This document shows, one piece after another, positions 33,123 through 44,823 of a stretch of 64,000 bases of DNA (positions within the stretch are counted from its first letter, which is position 1; each line of letters begins with the position of its first letter). The translations under genes were made by a program, and so were the position numbers. This DNA is from Roridomyces roridus (Eukaryota > Basidiomycota > Agaricomycetes > Agaricales > Mycenaceae), in NCBI GenBank assembly GCA_029378245.1, contig JARKIF010000031.1, positions 372,001 through 436,000 of the forward strand, given 5' to 3'. Under the pieces are notes generated by a model. That model saw nothing but the letters and a program-made list of their open reading frames with translations. It was not told where the DNA came from and did not search any database.

Positions 33123-34652
33123 ATGTCGACGCCCACAATCCCAAAGACAGCCAGAGCGGCGCTCATCGAGTCGTTCGGTCCTCTCACATTCAAGGAGGAC
33201 CACCCCGTCCCGCAGCCAACGGACCTCAAACCTGGCGAGTGTCTTGTCAAGATCGACTATGCTGGTGTCTGCCACTCGGATATCCATGTTAGCGAAGGAG
33301 GATGGGGGCCAATGCAGATGCCGCGTATTGCGGGACACGAGGGGATCGGGCATATTGTCGCTATTGCGGAGCACACTGCGAATAGTCCGGTCAAGGTTGG
33401 CGATCGGGTGGGTATCAAGTGGCTTGCAAGGGTTTGTCTCAAGTGCGTGCCTTTTTCGTTGCCCTTTACTCTCCAGAGTGCTGAATTTCATCAGTTGCGA
33501 GTTCTGCCGCACGGGCAAAGAGTCGGGTAAGCACCTTTGAACAGTTCACGTCGGATAGCTGAAAAGTGCAGCCTGCGCACAATCACTCACCCACAGCAGT
33601 GGCTTCCGAGTCGACGGCTCGTTCTCGGATTACGTCGTACGTCCCTGGCCTCATTCTAAACCCGCATCTCACCTCATTGACAGGTATCCTACGTCGACTA
33701 CGTTACCCCCATTCCCGAGAACCTCGACAGCGCCGCCGCAACTCCGCTGCTCTGCGCTGGTCTTACCATCTACAAAGCTCTCAAACAGACTAACCCTCAA
33801 GTCGGCAACTGGGTCGCTATCCCCGGAGCAGGTGGAGGATTGGGTCATTTGGGTGCGTGACTAATTCAAATTCGCATTTGAACTTCCATCCACTTACAAT
33901 TAAATTCCAAAGGCGTCCAATACGCAGTAGCAATGGGCCTCCGCGTCATCGCCATCGACACGGGCGACGTCAAGCGCGACCTCGTCATGTCCCTCGGCGC
34001 CGAAAAGTGGATCGACTTCAAGCAGACGACCGACCTCGCCAAGGACGTCAAAGAGGCTACGGGTGGGCTAGGCGTGCATGCTGCTATTATAGCCAGCGGG
34101 AACGTCAGTTTGTTTTGTTTTATATCTGAATCTCAAGTTGAAGTTGAACTGATTTGAATTTTGAATTCTCAAGCCCGAACCATTCACCCAGGCCCTGTAC
34201 TACCTCCGCCCAGCAGGGACGCTCGTCGCAGTCGGTTTACCCTCTGGAGGCGCAGCGATGCAGGTTCCTATCGGATGGCTTGTGACTTTTGTGCGTGTTT
34301 CCGTAATATGCAATTCCACTCCTCACTCACGCATTGCTCTGATCCAGTCCCTGCATATCATCGGTACAGCTATCGGGTACGTTCCTTTCTCCACTTCACT
34401 TTCCCCATGCTGTACTAAACCAACCTCAACCCTGATAACCAGAAACCGCCAAGACGTCGCCGAAGCCCTCGAAATCGCCGCTCGCGGTAAAGTCAAATGT
34501 CACCACGAAATCAGGGATTTCAAGGAGGTTAACCAGTACGTGTCTTCATCCGCCTCTCATGCATTCAAATGAAATGCTTACATGGACGTTCCAGAGCGAT
34601 GGCCGACGTGAACGCTCAAAAAGTCGCTGGGCGGATCGTTCTCAAATTTTGA
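33123..34652 (+). CDS. Zinc-dependent alcohol dehydrogenase (MDR family)
   Basis: Start MSTPTIPKTARAALIESFG (33123). Exon 1 has the catalytic zinc Cys in YAGVCHSDIHVSEG and the GHEGIGHI signature; a following exon has CEFCRTGKES, then ACAQSLTHSSGFRVDGSFSDY (structural zinc region), VSYVDYVTPIPENLDSAAATPLLC and the Rossmann loop GAGGGLGH, split by an intron before GVQYAVAMGLRVIAIDTG. Next come LGAEKWIDFKQT, YYLRPAGTLVAVGLP, SLHIIGTAIG, ALEIAARGKVK and AQKVAGRIVLKF-stop. This is the layout of fungal ADH1-type NAD-dependent enzymes, with about seven introns, all in frame by eye. It interconverts alcohols and aldehydes or ketones. It sits downstream of BVMO3 on the same strand. Confidence 0.85.
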
Positions 34653-34815
34653 GCAGACAAAGTATGTAAACAACTGGTAAATTGTACAAGAGGAAATTGT
34701 ATCAGTCGGGAGTACATGCAGTTCATTCCATCGTAAGCAAGCAAGAACGGTCAGTCGTAAGGCATCGTTAGTCCAATCCAAATCCAAATCCACACGCCGA
34801 AATCACTGCACCAAA

Positions 34816-37800
34816 TCAACCGAATAAGCAAGCGCACGAAAACTCAACAAGAAACAAGCCACTAACCGAAAAGTACATCAACGACTTTTGCTTATCATGC
34901 AACGGCATGTAATCCCTCTTGAACGCTTCGAGGCTCTCCGAAACGTCCGTAGCAGTTCCGGAATCGGACCACTCGTTGCGCTGCGAGGGATTATAATGGA
35001 TCTTTGCGCGCGCGCAGACCTTGTCTGCGTCTGAAGTTTGGAATTGAAAATGAAATGAATCGAAGAAGAGGATGAGGAACGTACAATAAACCGGAGCGGG
35101 AATCGAGACGGATCGAGTCGATCCGGCGTAGACGTGGCACAGCGCAAACGAGAGGGATTGCATGGCGTCAGCGCTACATGAACATCAGAAAGGGAATGAC
35201 GAGAAGCAGCGAAAGACTTTACTTGAAATTATTATCCTTCAAATGGTCTTCAGCTCGGACGTAAATACTCTAGAGAAATAAATAACACTCACGTCGTACA
35301 GGACCTGTCGACCACTCAGTTAATTGTACACGGAGAATAGAGAGAGAAAACATACCGAATAATGAGCCGGCCGACTCGTTCCAAGAAGCCCACCATGGCT
35401 CTGCAAATAGAAATCAAACTCGGTGGGATGTCCGATATCCCGATCGACAACAGTCCCAGCGGGACAATTCCCACTCCGATCTGCATCCCGCTCGTTGGTC
35501 GGGAAAAGCCTGGTACGTGCATGAGATCACACTCATCCAAGCAAGGAAGGAAAAGGAGTTCACCGAACGTGATGCCGCTTCCCGACGATGACAAGAGTGA
35601 TCTTCGGTGCGATCTTGAGCTCCTGGCAAGCAGCTGCGCGGAAGGTCAGATACTCAGCGCAAGCCGAAGCGATAGTCCATACCCTTGATCAAAGGTAGCT
35701 CTACATAACGGCGACATGAGTCGTCGACACGGTAGTTCATAGACAAGAGACGCACCCTGATCAAGCACCTGCTGGAACTGCCCTTCGGACACTCCATCTA
35801 CGCCACCAGTCAATTCCCCTCCGAGGAAATGTATGGCAAAGGCACCCACCGCGATAGAAAATGAGCCGCTTGGGCGGAACGATAACAACCTTCTCGATCG
35901 CCTTCCGGTAACCCATGTACTTCTCGAGAAGCTCCTACATCATCTCATCAAAAAAACGAAGAAGATGCTGATGCAGACGGACGCACCTTGACCATCTCTT
36001 GTAGATCTGTAATAAGCTCCTGTCGCGACGCCTGCACCTTCTGAGTCGCAATGTACTTTGCCGCATTCGAGTCTACGCTCGAAACGACGGCGGCGAACGA
36101 GGGTCGACCGCTTGTACCCGCTCTACATTGAAGGCCGTCGTCAGATACACGCCGCACAAAACAGAAGCAGAGGGAAGCGACTTACGCGGGATGCATGACA
36201 TCCGCGCCCATGACCACCGTCGGATTGTGCGGGTCCGACAAGCCCGACTGCGTGGGGTCGGTGATGACGTTGATGCCACCGAGCTTCACATTGACTCTAT
36301 GCGTCCATAAGGGTCTAGTCAAAGGAGGAGGGGACTACAAGACGTACTTCAAAGCGACGTTGGCCCAGAACTGTATCTTCGCCCGCGTGCACTTGCGCGA
36401 CTTCAAGCATTGAGTGGCCACGCCTCGCGTCACATCCCCCCAACTTGGAATCCCGTCAGAGAAGAGAAGAATCGGAGAGAAGGACGGGGCATACTGCTTG
36501 ACGATATTGTACAGCTCGTTACCACCCTCGGGAAGGATGACGACAAACAACGTCGGAGGGACCTTCTTCTTGGCAAAGCATTCCGCGCCGGCAATTTGCA
36601 GCTCCTGTAGACAGCGCCGTGAGTAAGAGAGAGCAAGCGATAGTGCTGGGTACTAACGTTCGGGATGTTTCCTTGTCCATTGACCCGACGTACGATGGGG
36701 TTAGGGTCAGTGATGGTGATACCTGTAAGGGCACGTCAGCGTCGGGTACCATGCGGAATAAGGCAACGCAGACGCACCCGTGCTTCTCAAGCCCGCCACG
36801 AAACTGCTCGAGACCTCCGTAGCCGCCTGCTCGTTGAATCTGCCCATGTTCTCAAGGATGATGAGCACCCATGTGGCGATCGTCGCAGGCCGGAAGAGGC
36901 GCTTGTCAGCCCTGTACATGGTCGTCTGGTCAGGGACGCCCTAACGAGGGAAGAAAGGAAAGAGAAGACGCACATATTCCAAGACCCATTGCTCGGGTTC
37001 TACGCCAGCCCAGCCATCGTAAGCAACAGCGTGCGTGAGAGCGGGAGAACGGGGTACTCACGACGGTAGCCGCCCGCGGGTTGTTAGTCGCCCCGTATTG
37101 CAGCCTCGGGGCTTGCAAGACGCGCGCTTGCGTCGTGAGCAGCTCGGGAGAGACTGACATCCCGAACTTGCGGACGTATTCAGACTGGCCGTACGCGAGG
37201 ACCTGCGGGACGATTAGTCAGCAGCTGGGACGATGAGGAGAGAGCACGGAAGAAGGTACGACGGGAGAAGCAGACGGCACATACCTGAAGACCCTTCTTG
37301 ATACTCTCGAGCCGATTCGCCGGGCGCATCGTCGCAAATTCCACGAGCTGCGTCTTGAGATCATCCGGCACCTCCTTTCGCACCAACTGCCCAGGAGGCA
37401 CCAAACAAAGCTCAAGCGGTATGAGCGCCCCTTGTCCCACCTACGCATCGTCAGCTTGAGCACAAGAAGAAAGAGCACAGCCAACTCACCTCGACGCACA
37501 TGACATTGGGGAATTTCAAAGGCCGCCCGCTCGTCTCATGGAAGTAGTCCGCGACACTCATCGTCCGCCCCCCACGCATCGTAAAGATGCACTCGTTGGC
37601 GCCTTCCTTCGTGAGCTTCCTCACGACACGGGGTGTGCCGCTCGGTTGCGCATTAGGCGGGTCCGTCGCCGCCTTGGTGAGCACCCGAATCCCTGCTATG
37701 AAGCGCTGAAGCTGAATCCGGAAGCGGTCGGGCATCGCCCTTGTGAGTCGCTGCACGTCGCTCTGTGGGAACTGCAGGTACGAGAGGCAGAGGTTGATGA

Positions 37801-38854
37801 GGGGCCCGGGTTGGTAGAGGAGACCAGTGGAGATGTCGACGTTGATGAGCATGCGCCCGATGGCGGGGCGGATGGACTGGAAGTAGCCGCGCCAGAGGAC
37901 CAGCCCTTGGCCGATGACCTGCGTCTCTTGCGGAGTGAAGAATGAGCGGCCTTTGGTGGGGAATTTCTGCGAGGGCTCCATGCGGATGACGACATTGAGC
38001 GCCTGCGTCGAGGTCAGACGGATAAAAGAAGACGGGAGAGTCTACGCACCATCAGCGCCGTGCTCACGGCGTTGTCCTGAGACTGCTTCCCCTCGACAAA
38101 ACGGTGGAGAATTCTGTAGAGCGGTCAGGAGAGCGGATGGCCACGAGGTCAGCACGCACTCGGTATTGATGGTCGCCGCGAGCGTGAGGCGGACCTTGTA
38201 GATACGCGGGGGTCTGTCGACGTTCGGGCGATCATTGGGAAGCGTCACATCGAACTAGTTCCAAGTTAGCCCTCGTGAAAAAGAGCGTAGGCCAAGACAC
38301 GTGCCTCGCGCGAGTCTCCCCCGAGATTAAGCTTGACCGGGGCAAATAGATTCTTGCGGCCATCGAAGACGACGCGGGTGTCGGAGAAGACTTGCAGAGA
38401 TTGTTTCTGGAGCGCGTCGATAATCCGCATATTCATGGCGGCGGGCATATTCTTGTCGGCCGATATGACTTGGGAGATCTTAGCTACAGAGAGCTGCACG
38501 AAGCCGTTCGTACTCACCCACTGTCAACAGAGTCTTCAGGAGGCTGGATCAACATAGAAACGAAATGGCGCACCATCGTAGTGGTAAATGGAGCCTTCAG
38601 GGATTTGCGTCGCGAAAGAATTAACATTTATGGTTATAGGGCGACCGTTGGTGCCGTATTGAGGGCGACGCACGCCGACAGTCGTGATATGGGCCGCTGG
38701 ATCGAAAGAGATAAGTGAAGCCCACGGATGGGGCACGATTCTGCTCACCAGGAGGCTGGTGGCCGGGCGGAGGGGCTCCACCACGTCCAACACCAGCACC
38801 GCCACCGCGACCTCCACCACGACCTCCACCACCACCGCGAGCTCTGGGAGGCAT
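34816..38854 (-). CDS. Argonaute (PAZ-PIWI) RNA-silencing protein
   Basis: Starts [18 protein letters not shown] (Gly/Arg-rich tail, ATG 38854). N domain exon: [29 protein letters not shown]; then [28 protein letters not shown]-like [28 protein letters not shown]2: [20 protein letters not shown]. Mid: FFAKK-type [31 protein letters not shown] (first Asp), [34 protein letters not shown] restored across an intron (third Asp with the usual DGVSEGQF), [27 protein letters not shown] (His). The C-terminus is [11 protein letters not shown], or 20 residues longer if the final intron is not removed. The slicer set appears present. It binds small RNAs and silences transposons and transcripts; over a dozen introns. 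Exon borders are approximate. Confidence 0.88.
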
Positions 38855-39240
38855 TGTATAGTGTGCAAGTGTGTAGTTTGTAAGTGGCTAGATGAGAGCA
38901 GGAGGAGAATCGCCTTTCTCCAAAAAGGCTGTGCAGCTTATGTGATACGACGCGTCCCTGCAGCCGCGGCATGCGTGGGCGCCAAAGCAAAAACGAGGCA
39001 ACGAGAAGTATCACAAGACGCGTCGAATGCTTCTAAATGCGCTCTGGGGCCTTACACTGAACTCTGGCCCGCGTCTAAAACGTCTCACGCAACGCTGGAC
39101 AACGTTGAGGAGCATCCGATAGCAGGAATAAGTCAGGAAAGAGGGCATAGATTTGCATGGAGCTAGTATGACGCCTGTGGGTGTAATTCAAAGGATCGCC
39201 GCTATAACCACGCCAGAACATCGTGTGAGATTCCGCAGTA

Positions 39241-40564
39241 TCATATCCCGTACTGGGACACCCCAATAAGCGCCCAAAAATCAAGGACATTCCACGCCTC
39301 CCAAGAGCCATTCACCTTCCTCCACGCGCGTTCATCTACGTAAAATTCATGTCAGATTCCGAGCACCGCACAAACGAGATCATACCCAAGCAGCAAGTCT
39401 CCAACGTCGCACATGCAGACCCCAAAGTCTCGATAGCACGCCGATCTCTGTCTTTGACCGTCGGCGGAAGGAATCCCGGGAGATGGTGATTCTCGCGAGT
39501 CCAAGCAATGGCTCTGCCCGACTCGATTCCGAGATGGAGTAGGCCCGTAAATCCGGACAGAGTAGCAGCGATCCCCTGAACCATTCGCTGCATTGATTGA
39601 GCACGTTCTAACCAGCATCAAAGTTGACAAAACCCACCTCATCCAACATCTGGACATTGACCATCCGGAGTTTTCGTGTACGGGGCATATTCCTCGCCGC
39701 AGACGCCACAATCTGCGCGCAGCATCGCATGAGGTATTTGTGAGAAGAGCCGAGGAGGATATCTGGGTCCGTGCAGGAACGCAACGCAGATATAATTTCG
39801 TCGATCCGGACCTCGAGGTCTCCCTCAAGTTGTTCCCCATCCCAATTGAGATGCGCGTAGCGCAGCCGCGGGAGCGTGAGATAAGGAACAATCGCTGAGG
39901 GCCCTTCGTATAACACCAGATTTGGCAGTAACACCGGCTCCGGACTCGAGATCGGAATGGTATAATGCACAGGCGCGAATTTGAAAATTTTGAGTGTCGG
40001 GTGGCGGCCCAGGAACGACAATATCAAGTCCCCCGCTATCTTTTCGGTGGCAGATTCCTCCTCGCTGGAAAACAGGGGACAAATTTCGCAGCCCTCGAGT
40101 CGGGGATGCCTGCCGTGCGCGAGCAGTTCACAGATACAAGACGTGGAAACCTGTGAATCTCCAAAGAACTCGAAGATTTCAAGCATATCCATGAGCTTCA
40201 TCGAGCGGAGCATAACGTCGATAAGAGAGCTCGGTGCAGTAGGCCAGGCCCTGGCGCACTATTGTGAGTATTGGGAATAATCGATACTGAAAACGCACCA
40301 ATGCACGGTAAGAGATCGCACTGCATTCGCACGCTCCGGGTACTTCAGTATCGAATAGAAGAAAGCGGTCGCAGAGTCGACGTGTGCCAGAAAGACGGAA
40401 CGATTGAGCACAGGGAGGCAGAGTGCATGGAAGAGCCGTGAAATCTGGCACAGAGTGGCTCGATCCCCCCGGGCAGAATGCTCCATGATTTTTGTGAGGA
40501 CTTCGTTCGGAAGCCATCGAGTAATGTTCATGGACGCCTTGTACGCGTGTCGGGTCAACACCAT
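39241..40564 (-). CDS. F-box/LRR-like protein (F-box E)
   Basis: ATG 40564 (MVLTRHAYKASM). F-box: ITRWLPNEVLTKIMEHS..RATLCQISRLFHALCLPVLN; then FFYSILKYPERANAVRSLTV, intron (gtgcgt..atag), MKLMDMLEIFEFFGDSQVS, HPRLEGCEICPLF, FLGRHPTLKIFKFAPVHY, LPNLVLYEGPSAIVPYLTLP, MPRTRKLRMVNVQMLDE, intron, FTGLLHLGIESGRA, ACATLETCCLG, intron, AWRKVNGSWEAWNVLDFW, stop 39243-39241. It shares exon plan and ending with F-box 1-3 and appears intact. Probably an SCF substrate receptor; ligand unknown. The Argonaute start is ~390 bp away. Confidence 0.7.
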
Positions 40565-40732
40565 GATGGTGGCAGGAAGCAAGAGAGGTGACAAACAAGT
40601 GCACATAGATAACGTCGCTGGACAAGAAAGGCAGTTTCGGTCCATGGGTTGCAGGATACTATCGAGTCGGGCGCACACGCTTCCGCCTGGATTTTTTTTT
40701 CTTTGCCGGTCAGAACAAAGTCTAGTAAAACA

Positions 40733-41251
40733 TCATAAGAAGTCAACACTGTCGAACATCCGGCTCGCATGCTCCAAATCCTCCAATGCGCTCACGCTCG
40801 AGCTCAGAGATTGCATCGAGTCAAACACAGAGATACCCGCCTCGTGCTTGAATTCCTCCTTGGAGCCTGAATACACCTTCCATCCGTCATCAACCTTCCG
40901 CCAGGGAATATTTCCTGAGCTCAAGATCAATGATGTGGGAAGTTGAAGGCAGAGACACGAGACGCGCTTAGACAACAAGCTTCGAGAGTCGGACAAGCGC
41001 TTGCCCAAGAATTGAGGGTTTCCGAGACCTCCGCTGACTGTACGGTGAGCAGAGCCAAATAACGAAGACGGTAGAACCAGGGCAGGTGTTGCGACTGCGA
41101 AAACAAGCCTCGAGACTGGGACAAATGCATACTCCAGCTCGCGATGACTTGAAAGCTGAGATACCGCTACCTCCAGGGTTGCAGATGATATCGCGTCACA
41201 CCAGACTTCGTCAACAACAACACGTACGTTCCCGCTGAATTCCGCCATCAA
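40733..41251 (-). pseudogene. 3' fragment of an F-box/LRR-like gene
   Basis: Contains FYRLRYLALLTVQSAEVSE and CPTLEACCLS, then after an intron PWRKVDDGWKVYSGSKEEF and FDSMQSLSSSVSALEDLEHAS, that is, the last two exons of the F-box family, but no F-box exon precedes it; instead the MYND copy D stop is next to it. A start codon at 41251 opens a frame but it is not in the right frame for the LRR part. Its 3' end is repeated at 29.6 kb. Confidence 0.65.
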
Positions 41252-43365
41252 CTAATGTATTTCAACCATGTCGTCTGTTGATTCCAGCAATAAATCAATC
41301 TCCCCATAGTATCCGCCTCCGCCACTAATCCTCGCCGCACCTTGTACGCAAGCCTCACCACTCCCGACAAAACCTTGTCCCCATCAGTTCTCAACGGAAC
41401 GACCCACGTCCGCATGCTCAATCGCCCTATAATACGTATCCCATGCAACTGATAGCGCCCCTTTCCCAACATCGCCCGCTCCGTAAGATCCTCCCACTCC
41501 GGGCTGTCCGTATTCAGGTGCTCGTCCAATCGCTCTTGAGTTTCTGCGTCGTCCAGAACGATGGGGTACACTGTGATGCCCGGGAAAGCCCCATTGCAGT
41601 AGTCGAAGAGCGTGAAAAGAGCTGCGCTGTGCACCGCGAGGTCATATTGAGAGAGCACTTGGATTTGTTGTGCATAGATTGACCGCCGTTCCTTGAGGTA
41701 TTTCTGGTGGATCAGGGCACGGAGGAATGAACGTTCGCTGAAATTTAGCCCCGCGCGTCCGGCTGGAGAGAGAGGGGTATATATCAGCTCAGCAAAATCT
41801 TTGAAGAGTCTCGTGCAACTTACAGAGAAGTAGGTTGCCGTGAGTGCGACAAGCATGTCCAAGTTCCCAGTCGTTCCGCTGGCACTCGACGGAGCAATAA
41901 TAGAACGTCTGGCAGCCTGAGCATCGCTTGAGGCAGGATGATTCCAGTATCAATCCGCACTGTTGGACGAATTAGTGAACCGGCGCATCGAAACCAATTC
42001 CCGACACACCGTCTGGCTATCGCAGGCCTTCTGCGCTTCGAAGGATGGCAATTGATATTTTGCCAAAGCTTCACAACGCTCCTCCGCTACAGAAAGAAAA
42101 TTCTGCCACGTTTCATACAGCGCCGGGACCGTGTTCTTGAAGTCATCCCCCCAGAGAAGGTCCTGGACCTCCTTGAAGGCATCCCTGTACGCCACAACAG
42201 TGTTGAGATACACCAGACCGCCAGGGATAATCAGGTCCAGTGAGAATCGGACGTGGTTCTCGAGTTTCCACCCACGGGCATCGGTTCGAAGCGTAATGAG
42301 GATTAGCGCCCGTAACAGCCCCCGTGCGAGCAGCTTGCTGAGCCATAACGTCGGCGGAGATGCCATGACCATACGTCGTATGAGTATCAGACACTGATCT
42401 ATCACCACTCCCGCTCTCTCTTCCTGGCTATCACAGGGAAGAAGGACAGCGGCGAGAAGCTCCTCGGCGCAATTACTGTGCGTGTAGAGCGCGACAACCA
42501 ACGGGCTGAGCGGTACAGATATCAGCTCCTCAAGGGTATGATCTTCGGGAATTTGAAGGGCGTCGTCGATGAAGAGCATGAGATCATTGATGTGGTTGAG
42601 AGGGCTCCGGGTGTCCGAAGTGTCGTGTGTGACTACGGTGGGGATTAAATACTCGACAAGCCGGGCGAAGCGGCTGATCGACCCTGCAGCGTCAATCATT
42701 TCTTCCAGGCGTTCTGGATGGGAGCGCACGCCGGAGTCGGCCAGGAATCCGGTGAGATGACCCAGCAAGACGAACCGTTGGTCTGGGCTGCCGAGCTGAG
42801 GCAGGAATCTCCAGAATTTGACGAGGCAGGCCCAGAAGCCAGGGGTCGCAGATATGAGCTCGTATGTCGCTGTGTGACCCCGGTAGGCAGCAGCAAAGAG
42901 CGTAAAGTAGACATAGAAGTCCCTCTCCGGTAAGAAATCAATTCGACCGTCAAGATCCTTGCGGTGTATATGGATAAAATCGACCCACGGCCATACGCAT
43001 GGCCACAGGGACAGCCCAATGGATCCTTCCTGTCGAAGACGGAAAGTCGCGTCTAGAGCCACATCCGCACAGGCAATGACTTCCTTGACATCCGCAGAAA
43101 GCTCTTCGAGGCGGGGAATCCGAGCTGGGTCAAGCGAGGGGAAGAAGACGGCTAGAAATGCCAGCCGCTGAGATCTCGAAAGTGTGGGTGTGTCCATGAG
43201 CTCTCGCGCATGCAGCACCTGAGCCAAAGTGCGAGAATCCGCCGCTGCAAGGGATGCGATGCGCTTTCACACAATCAGGATTGAGATGGTAAAAAAAGAT
43301 ATGTTCTTTACCCGGATGGAGAGTGGCAGGCGATCCAGGTTGCGTAGTTGTAGATCGCGGTGCAT
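41248..43365 (-). CDS. MYND zinc-finger family protein (copy D)
   Basis: Best-preserved copy. Exon 1 MHRDLQLRNLDRLPLSIR (ATG 43365), a short intron, then RIASLAAADSRTLAQ through one long open exon of more than 400 codons: FFPSLDPARIPRLEEL, LWPCVWPWVDFIHIH, SATPGFWACLVKFW, LLPCDSQEERAG, WLSKLLARGLLRALILIT, FEAQKACDSQT. After a 51-nt intron (gtgtgtcg..ccaacag) comes the MYND finger CGLILESSCLKRCSGC..FYYCSVEC..W, but the last pair is GHAC (His-x-Cys) instead of GHxxxC, because two codons are missing relative to copies B and C. The final exon NFSERSFLRALIHQKYLKERR..MRTWVVPLRTDG ends with a 1-nt deletion in a G-run, changing the last ~17 residues. Family function unknown; a protein-protein or regulatory role is only a guess. 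Confidence 0.75.
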
Positions 43366-43446
43366 GCCCAGAATCGAAGATGGAAGTAGGAGAGAAGAAG
43401 CCGGCGATTGATATCAGTGATTCAGTGATATGGCCACAACAACACG

Positions 43447-44274
43447 TCAATAACGCGTACGCGTCACCGGTGAAATTGAACCAAAAATACATTCCCACAA
43501 ATCGCTGGTGTATAATTTGAACAAATTGCCTGTATAACCAACCACGGCATCCAGGAAAAAGGAACCACAAATCACTACAAGTAGGAAATACTTAACAGTC
43601 ATGCGTACTCGATCATGATCCCGCCGGATGAGATATAGAACCCCCAACCTATCGTCCACCTCGCATTTCAAATCTTTGTGCTCCAAAACTTCCTGTATCT
43701 CGGCCGAGACGGGAAGAAGACGAAAGTCGATATGTGGTGTCGGTTCGGAAACATAATGAAGCAGTCCCAGCTGCTCCGTGTTGCCATGGATGGAGATAAT
43801 GACCCAAGTCCCTGTCGATCCGATGGCAAACGTCCAGAGGGTTGATAAGAAACAATCGAGCTAAAATTTTGGTACTCGGCTGGCCAGAATTGAAGACAGT
43901 TGAACGGTGCCGCGCTCAGGTTGGTCTCCGATCGGCGCCATTGGGTGTGCCGTGTAAGGTGACATTGAAAACACCGTACGTCGGCCGTCGGACGTTGTGA
44001 TGGGTCATGGTTGAAGCGCGTTGCAGGCTCGCTGAGCTTATCGTTGGCACAACCAACTGCTGCGCTTGTGGATCGTCAGAAGGTGTGCTCTGTATGGGGC
44101 CCAGCGAGCGAGGAGATTGCCCGATGACCTGCAAATCGTAGTCATTTGATTAGCCTGGAGGGTCGGATTACCGGGAATATGAGCACGTACAGCAGCAAGA
44201 TGCAAAGTATCCTGCAGATCCAGCTCCTTGGTGAGCTCCAAGAATACATCGAGAGGGAAGTCTGTCCACGACAT
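43447..44274 (-). pseudogene. F-box gene of another subfamily, internally deleted
   Basis: ATG 44274 starts MSWTDFPLDVFLELTKELDLQDTLHLAA, a typical F-box N-terminus of a second Mycena-type family, followed by an intron-like gap. The next segment soon stops. From about 43,840 the minus strand reads TFAIGSTGTWVIISIHGN, LGLLHYVSEPTPHIDFRLLP and CEVDDRLGVLYLIRRD, which looks like the C-terminal part of the same family. The middle (normally several hundred residues) is missing. A relic is more likely than a functional gene. Confidence 0.55.
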
Positions 44275-44823
44275 GGTGGTTGCAAAGCAAGAAGAAAATA
44301 ATCAGGACCAAACAACTGGCACGAGGCTTTTGAACGTTTGAACGTTAACGAACCACGGTCCCCAGCCGACTACATTCAAGTTCCCTCTCTCGGGGCCGCG
44401 CAGTACCCGGTTCTTTCAGGAATCAGCACACCGATGACTTAAGGGCTGCACTACTACTAAGTAGTAGCCCACACGCGATTACGCTAGCGTCGGAGCCCAA
44501 ACTTATCGTCTACTTACTCTGAAGCTCAGCTCTATGTAGCGCTACCCCTGATACTGATAGACAACTTGTAGATACAATGTAGATAAGTATACTTGTAAGT
44601 TGTCCGGACTCCGAAACAGTCCGATGCGTGACTGATTCAGATATGACTATACGTCACACGGTTACAGTATATAAAGGGCCTCAATTTCCCTCAATCAAGG
44701 GCTTATGACATGTTTCATCTTCGTTTTGTCAACTCCTCCATTATCCCACAACAGTGGTAAGGCCTTCTCCGCGAAGTCCATATTAAACCACTTATTGTCA
44801 CCAGGGCTTCCTCGATACGTGGA
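44275..44823. other. No gene seen; small palindrome
   Basis: About 550 bp with no recognisable coding. CTACTACTAAGTAGTAG near 44450-44470 is an imperfect palindrome. A run GTATATAAAGGGCC near 44665-44680 resembles a TATA box and could serve the plus-strand gene that follows. Confidence 0.4.

Noticed and set aside
38684..39166. Plus-strand frame rich in Thr/Ser ([13 protein letters not shown])
   Set aside because: It is the antisense of the Gly/Arg-rich Argonaute N-terminus and has no features of its own.
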